This document shows, piece by piece, positions 5,981-9,320 of a DNA stretch of 9,320 bases. The notes below the pieces were generated by a model, which saw only the letters and a list, made by a program, of their open reading frames with translations, had not been told where the DNA came from and made no database searches. The DNA comes from Patescibacteria group bacterium UBA1449. GTDB lineage: Bacteria; Patescibacteriota; Microgenomatia; UBA1400; UBA1449. The stretch covers positions 3,484-12,803 of the forward strand of contig DCTD01000079.1 in NCBI GenBank assembly GCA_002335355.1, in the 5' to 3' direction. Position 1 is the stretch's first letter. The number at the start of each line of letters is the position of its first letter. The position numbers were made by a program, and so were the translations under genes.

Positions 5981-7195
5981 ATGCGCAACCAAATCTATCC
6001 TCATCAATATCATCATGGGTTCACTCAGCTTCGGTTACATGGCATGTGGGGTATGTATTTTTGTGAACTCTTCAGGCGGGTGGCAACTAACTTAGTTGGT
6101 TTATTTGTACCCATCTATATTTGGCAACATTTTAATAGTCTGATCTTTGTAATCATCTACTACCTTATTTTTGCGTTTATTGGTATGGTTTTAATGTATC
6201 CAGGAGCATTGCTTATTCGAAAAATTGGCATCGATTGGGGTGCTGCTTTAGGGAGTTTGTGCCGGGCCCTTTACATTGCCTCACTCATTTTTACCTCTAT
6301 TGATACCCGGTTTTTTTGGATCTCAGCTTTTTTCTTCGGTTTAGCTCAGCCCTTTGATTGGTTGCCGTATCACTACGCTGTTACAAAAACGAGTCAAAAA
6401 GATCATTACTTTGGAAAAGCAGCAGGAATGTCTATCACCATAGCTCAAGTCGGTCATGCAGTTGGACCAATACTTGGGGGCGTCATTATTGCTTTACTGG
6501 GTTTTAACTGGCTCTACCTTATTGCTGGCAGCTTACTAATAGTAGCAGCTATTGCGCCTTTTATAGATACGTTTGATAAAACAGGAATGCATGTTTCTGG
6601 CAAGGAAATCATTACTCGTTTAACAGACCCCGGTATCGGCAAACACCTGTTAGCAAATGGACTTGAAGCGTTTGACTTAATGGCCCAATGGATTATTTGG
6701 CCACTATTTCTTTTTTCAATGGTAAAGTCATTTGAGAGTTCAGGTACTCTACAAACATTGTCACTTCTCATGGCTCTAATTTTTACCATTATTGCTGGTA
6801 GACAGTCTGATAAAAAACGGCTATGGCCAATGACGTGTGGCACTCTTCTAGTATCTTTAAGTTGGTGGGGCAGGGTAGTGAGTCCCAACAACCTCAGTCT
6901 ATTTATTGCCAATACGGGTCATACAGTCGGTTCTTGTTTACTATGGACACCATATATGGCTTTGATGTATGCCAAAAGTAGTCAACAATACACTATGGAG
7001 TTCTGGCTAGTAAAAGAAATCATTCATTATGGAGCAATTATGGTTTCTCTAGGTATCGTTGCAGTCTTTTTACATTTCGGGTCACTAAAAGCTGCACTCA
7101 TACTATTTGGTGTGATAAATTTACTGTCGTTTTCTTTACCACACTTTTATAAACACTATCTCTCTATACAAAGATCAAAACCAGCAGTATCATAA
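5981..7195 (+). CDS. Major facilitator superfamily-type transporter
   Basis: A 404-residue polytopic membrane protein with about 11-12 helices in two halves separated by a hydrophilic stretch around 198-225, the usual MFS arrangement. The amphipathic start (LHGMWGMYFCELFRRVATN, 19-37) leads into helix 1 with PIYIW (44-48). The stretch KAAGMSITIAQVGHAVGPIL (about 146-165) followed by GG fits the glycine-rich helix 5 region of MFS carriers. GRQSDKKR (around 273-280) resembles the basic D-K/R-R loop after helix 8. The substrate cannot be deduced. It begins 6 nt after the pth stop, so it is probably cotranscribed and translated by coupling or through the weak AAGG just upstream. The following small gene starts 9 nt after its stop. 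The N-terminal His-rich segment (HQYHH, 8-12) is unusual but short. Confidence 0.85.
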   Translation: MRNQIYPHQYHHGFTQLRLHGMWGMYFCELFRRVATNLVGLFVPIYIWQHFNSLIFVIIYYLIFAFIGMVLMYPGALLIRKIGIDWGAALGSLCRALYIASLIFTSIDTRFFWISAFFFGLAQPFDWLPYHYAVTKTSQKDHYFGKAAGMSITIAQVGHAVGPILGGVIIALLGFNWLYLIAGSLLIVAAIAPFIDTFDKTGMHVSGKEIITRLTDPGIGKHLLANGLEAFDLMAQWIIWPLFLFSMVKSFESSGTLQTLSLLMALIFTIIAGRQSDKKRLWPMTCGTLLVSLSWWGRVVSPNNLSLFIANTGHTVGSCLLWTPYMALMYAKSSQQYTMEFWLVKEIIHYGAIMVSLGIVAVFLHFGSLKAALILFGVINLLSFSLPHFYKHYLSIQRSKPAVS

Positions 7196-7204
7196 GTAAC
7201 ATTT

Positions 7205-7528
7205 ATGCCAAAAACAGTAAAACGGGAAACTACCGGTATGGAAAATATCGCTGATATACTTTTAAAGTATTCAGTGGATAACTCTGGAAAGTATGTAACC
7301 CGAGAATTTCAGGATTACGGGTATCGGTTAGCGCTTGAGCTCGATGATGCCAAACGAGTTAGCATGTATATAAAATTTGCCAAAACGATTGATCGTCATC
7401 TGTTGGAAGCAGCGCGTAGCTTTGTTAAAGATGCTACTCATGCAAAAAATAAGTCGAGATTATTTATGTGGAAACTCAAACAACTTAAAACAGAAAGAGA
7501 GAAAAAAGAATCTTCATCTTCTCAGTAA
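7205..7528 (+). CDS. Small charged helical protein of unknown function
   Basis: A 107-residue protein with no signal peptide or membrane segment, rich in Lys, Arg, Asp and Glu and predicted to be largely helical. I do not recognise a named domain. The most structured part is YVTREFQDYGYRLALELDD (about 31-49), then MYIKFAKTIDRHLLEAARSF (about 54-73) and KSRLFMWKLKQLK (83-95). Similar patterns (EFQDYG-RLA, YIK-AK, LFMWKLK-L) come to mind from CPR hypothetical proteins, but that is recollection, not a search result. The first 11 residues are basic and may be an extension, since an in-frame ATG at 7238 gives MENIADILLKYS as an alternative start. The gene sits 9 nt behind the MFS-type gene without a Shine-Dalgarno, so it is likely the last gene of the pth operon. 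A nucleic-acid or protein-binding role is only a guess. Confidence 0.75.
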   Translation: MPKTVKRETTGMENIADILLKYSVDNSGKYVTREFQDYGYRLALELDDAKRVSMYIKFAKTIDRHLLEAARSFVKDATHAKNKSRLFMWKLKQLKTEREKKESSSSQ

Positions 7529-7551
7529 CTTGGAGGTTTCAACTGATCAAG

Positions 7552-7580
7552 TTCAAATAGTGGACATAATCAGGTATAGT
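7552..7580 (+). promoter_or_regulatory. Promoter giving a leaderless mRNA for the gene at 7588
   Basis: TTCAAA (7552-7557, 4 of 6) and TATAGT (7575-7580, 5 of 6) are separated by the ideal 17 nt. The -10 ends only 7 nt before the ATG at 7588, so transcription should begin at or within a base of the start codon. No Shine-Dalgarno lies between them, which agrees with leaderless translation. This is the best-formed promoter in the window. Confidence 0.6.
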
Positions 7581-7587
7581 AAAAGTC

Positions 7588-8169
7588 ATGAGTGAAAAAC
7601 CTTTTTTCCCCAAAACCGTTCTTTTCAGTCTACCATTTATTGTTATTGCTATCACAATGGGATTGCCGATAATTGAAGCTCAGAAAGCGGCTGTGGTGTT
7701 TCTTTGGACACCGATAGTTTTCTGGCTGCTTGGAGGGCTAATTGGGTACGCTACCCTTAATCTTGATCGTTTGGTTGATATTTACTTCACTAATCCTGAG
7801 ACAAAACTTTCTTACTATGTAAGAGACTATTTTGCCAAAGGAAAGTATTGGCAAGGTTGGCAACTGATGGAGCACAATAAAAAACTACAAAAACGTCTTA
7901 CCTTTCGCTCAGCCTTGTTTCAGATAGTCTGGGTTTTCCTTGCTCTGTTTAGCCTAACGTCAATTCCCTCCTTTTTTAGTAAAGGCCTTATCCTTGGTAT
8001 AGGCTATCATTTACTTCTTGATGAATGGGAGTTATATTTACACAACAAAGATAACCTAAAGTATCGTCTCTTTTGGAACATTAATCGGCCGATAACCAAT
8101 ACTGAGTTACAAGTATACTTAGTCATCATGACTTTACTAACATGCCTGTTCTTTCTTTTGGTTATCTAG
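7588..8169 (+). CDS. Five-helix membrane protein of unknown function
   Basis: A 193-residue integral membrane protein with probable helices at about 11-30, 35-56, 108-127, 131-146 and 176-193. A 50-residue soluble segment (57-106) follows helix 2 and contains NLDRLVDIYFTNPETKLSYY (58-77), which looks conserved in character. RLTFRSALFQ (103-112) enters helix 3. Helix 4 carries GYHLLLDEWELY (139-150), placing His141 one helical turn from Asp145 and Glu146, an arrangement that could bind a metal or be structural. I recall similar unnamed proteins in CPR genomes but know no function. The gene has its own leaderless-type promoter and ends in TAG, the only non-TAA stop here. The lgt start lies 3 or 9 nt downstream, so the two are probably cotranscribed. 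That hints at an envelope role, no more. Confidence 0.8.
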   Translation: MSEKPFFPKTVLFSLPFIVIAITMGLPIIEAQKAAVVFLWTPIVFWLLGGLIGYATLNLDRLVDIYFTNPETKLSYYVRDYFAKGKYWQGWQLMEHNKKLQKRLTFRSALFQIVWVFLALFSLTSIPSFFSKGLILGIGYHLLLDEWELYLHNKDNLKYRLFWNINRPITNTELQVYLVIMTLLTCLFFLLVI

Positions 8170-8178
8170 CCTGTGCGT

Positions 8179-9018
8179 ATGGATGTTTTTCACTGGTATG
8201 GATTTTTTATTGGTATTGGCATTTGGGTTGGAAGCTGGGTAGCTCAACAAACCCAAAATCGTTTAGCCTGTTTTTCATCACGTTACTCTCATTTTTCAAT
8301 CGATGAACTTCTCTTGTGGCTGTTTCTGCCGGCTTTAATTGGTGCTCGTCTTTACCATGTTATTGATTGGTGGTGGTATTACCAGTTACAACCTCAAGAG
8401 ATTATTGCAGTCTGGCATGGCGGTTTAGGTATCTTGGGAGGGATTGGAGGAGGCATATTTGGGGTTTTACTGTTAAGTATCTCGAAATTTCGCCATCGCT
8501 ATCAGGTATATCTGTTACCTATTTTTGATGTTCTTGTCTTTGGGCTCCCTATTGCTCAAGCGTTTGGGAGGATAGGTAACTTTATTAATCAAGAGCTCTT
8601 TGGTTTACCCACAACCTTGCCATGGGGCATCTCTATTGATGTAAACCATAGACCTCCAGAACTAAGTACTTATACACACTTTCACCCTTTGTTTGCCTAT
8701 GAAGCTCTCCTCAATCTCTTGCTTGCAACTTGCTTATGGCTGTTATTACCTAAAAAACGGTTTCCAGGTTTTTTTGTTGCCGTCTATCTTATTGGGTATG
8801 GTAGTATCCGTTTTTGCCTTGATTTCTTACGGATTAACCCCTGGCACAGTGGTTGGTTAACGACCGCTCAATGGTTTAGTTTGGTAATGATTGGGGTTGG
8901 AGGGAGCATACTCGTTATGCAACAAAGACATAACCAAAAAAGAGGAGATACTGTACAGAGAAGCTTTACGGAGAAAGGAGAAAACTGCAACCAATTCAAC
9001 GGGCGAAAACTGCCGTAA
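8179..9018 (+). CDS. lgt: Prolipoprotein diacylglyceryl transferase
   Basis: Transfers diacylglycerol from phosphatidylglycerol to the lipobox cysteine of prelipoproteins, the first step of lipoprotein maturation, in the cytoplasmic membrane. The family signature GRIGNFINQELFG (130-142) is intact, including the Arg and Glu counterparts of E. coli R143 and E151. Also present are ARLYHV (56-61), WHGGLGILGG (79-88), HPLFAYE (169-175) and YGSIRFCLDFLR (207-218, with the essential-type Arg211). Where E. coli has H103 in SFHGG, this protein has Leu (GILGG), as several non-proteobacterial enzymes also vary. About seven helices are expected. The last 27 residues (253-279) are hydrophilic and unlike the family. 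The start is ATG 8179; GTG 8173, in frame, would add two residues. There is no Shine-Dalgarno. It likely shares a transcript with the membrane gene ending at 8169. Confidence 0.95.
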   Translation: MDVFHWYGFFIGIGIWVGSWVAQQTQNRLACFSSRYSHFSIDELLLWLFLPALIGARLYHVIDWWWYYQLQPQEIIAVWHGGLGILGGIGGGIFGVLLLSISKFRHRYQVYLLPIFDVLVFGLPIAQAFGRIGNFINQELFGLPTTLPWGISIDVNHRPPELSTYTHFHPLFAYEALLNLLLATCLWLLLPKKRFPGFFVAVYLIGYGSIRFCLDFLRINPWHSGWLTTAQWFSLVMIGVGGSILVMQQRHNQKRGDTVQRSFTEKGENCNQFNGRKLP

Positions 9019-9022
9019 GATA

Positions 9023-9031
9023 TGGTACAAT
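9023..9031 (+). promoter_or_regulatory. Extended -10 promoter for pyrH
   Basis: TGGTACAAT, identical to the element at 885-893, lies 5 nt after the lgt stop and is followed by a run of T. Predicted initiation near 9038 gives a leader of about 30 nt before the ATG at 9068. That leader has no Shine-Dalgarno. No -35 box is seen at standard spacing. Confidence 0.5.
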
Positions 9032-9067
9032 TTTTTTCGGTCTGTTAACAACCATAATCATTTTCCT

Positions 9068-9320
9068 ATGCAATCTAATAACGACACCTATGTTCTCTCT
9101 CTTGGCGGATCGCTCATTGTGCCTAACGGTGGTTTTGATATTAAGTTCCTATCCGCATTTAACACATTCATTAGAAATAAAGTTACTGAGGGAAAACAGT
9201 TTTTTATTACCTGTGGTGGTGGAGCAACTGCTCGTAACTATATTGAAGCCGCCACTCAGGTGATTGGGGCTGAGTTAAAAGATGTTGATAAAGATTGGTT
9301 GGGGATTCACGCCACTCGCT
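9068..9320 (+). CDS. pyrH: UMP kinase, archaeal-type (3'-truncated by the window edge)
   Basis: Amino-acid-kinase-fold enzyme that phosphorylates UMP to UDP with ATP, feeding pyrimidine nucleotide synthesis in the cytoplasm. Only the first 84 residues are in the window. The N-terminal nucleotide-binding strand and glycine loop read YVLSLGGSLIVP (8-19), and the second loop reads TCGGGATARNYI (48-59), followed by DWLGIHATR (76-84). This pattern matches the archaeal/spirochaete-type uridylate kinases (TIGR02076) rather than the common bacterial PyrH, which begins with a LKLSGEAL-like motif. Other amino-acid kinases (aspartokinase, carbamate kinase, isopentenyl phosphate kinase) share the fold, but the GGG-TAR-YI and D-GI-ATR blocks favour UMP kinase. 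The ATG has no Shine-Dalgarno. Gene identity is strong; the full length cannot be judged. Confidence 0.85.
   Translation, partial: MQSNNDTYVLSLGGSLIVPNGGFDIKFLSAFNTFIRNKVTEGKQFFITCGGGATARNYIEAATQVIGAELKDVDKDWLGIHATR

Noticed and set aside
5814..6095. ORF overlapping the pth end and the transporter start
   Set aside because: It is a shadow in another frame of two well-supported genes and has no domain features.
7532..7536. GGAGG, a Shine-Dalgarno-like site after the 107-residue gene
   Set aside because: No start codon follows at useful spacing that leads anywhere; the in-frame CTG at 7543 meets TAG at 7558. It is probably chance or a relic.
7377..7595. ORF overlapping the 107-residue gene
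   Set aside because: Wrong-frame shadow with low-complexity Lys/Asn content; the real genes on both sides account for the DNA.
1..9320. CRISPR array, insertion sequence, phage or defence genes
   Set aside because: No regularly spaced repeats, transposase or integrase motifs, or terminal inverted repeats are visible; the gaps between genes are all about 110 nt or shorter.
1..9320. Recoded UGA (genetic code 25)
   Set aside because: All recognisable genes read through cleanly under the standard code with no internal TGA at conserved glycines; the only suspicious internal stop is a TAA in the exchanger.

Overview
The window looks like a contiguous piece of a small, AT-leaning bacterial chromosome, most likely from the Candidate Phyla Radiation (Patescibacteria), with Microgenomates-like lineages my best guess. 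The reasons are closely spaced same-strand genes, an archaeal-style UMP kinase in an otherwise bacterial gene set, a peptidyl-tRNA hydrolase with a shortened and altered lid loop, several small membrane or charged proteins of a kind I associate with these lineages, and almost no Shine-Dalgarno sequences. This assignment is inference. All genes are on the + strand. I see no tRNA, rRNA, CRISPR array, transposase or phage gene.

Layout: (1) 2-793 is the end of a sodium/calcium exchanger. It stops at a TAA, but the same frame goes on to encode a plausible final membrane helix up to a second TAA at 863-865. (2) 906-2108 is a GT4-family glycosyltransferase. (3) 2165-3484 is a PHP-domain protein with a zinc knuckle that matches the endonuclease Q architecture (deaminated-base DNA repair); a perfect inverted repeat spans its stop codon. 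(4) 3561-4280 and 4332-4652 are two small multi-pass membrane proteins, one DUF975/GlpQ-membrane-domain-like and one DUF4870/Tic20-like. (5) 4739-5383 is a COG1926-type phosphoribosyltransferase, the only gene here with a strong Shine-Dalgarno. (6) 5402-5974 is peptidyl-tRNA hydrolase, followed 6 nt later by an MFS-type transporter (5981-7195) and a 107-residue charged protein (7205-7528), probably one operon. (7) 7588-8169 is a five-helix membrane protein of unknown function, followed closely by lgt (8179-9018). (8) 9068 to the window end is the first 84 residues of UMP kinase.

The genes do not form one pathway. They are housekeeping (pth, lgt, pyrH, repair), envelope (glycosyltransferase, exchanger, small membrane proteins) and transport functions. 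Two observations cut across them. Extended -10 boxes (TGnTAnnnT) or a -35/-10 pair often lie so close to the start codon that transcripts would be leaderless or nearly so. Every complete gene ends in TAA except one in TAG, with no TGA stop. The observations I would follow up first are the in-frame stop in the exchanger, the endonuclease Q candidate, and the two unrecognised proteins at 7205-7528 and 7588-8169.
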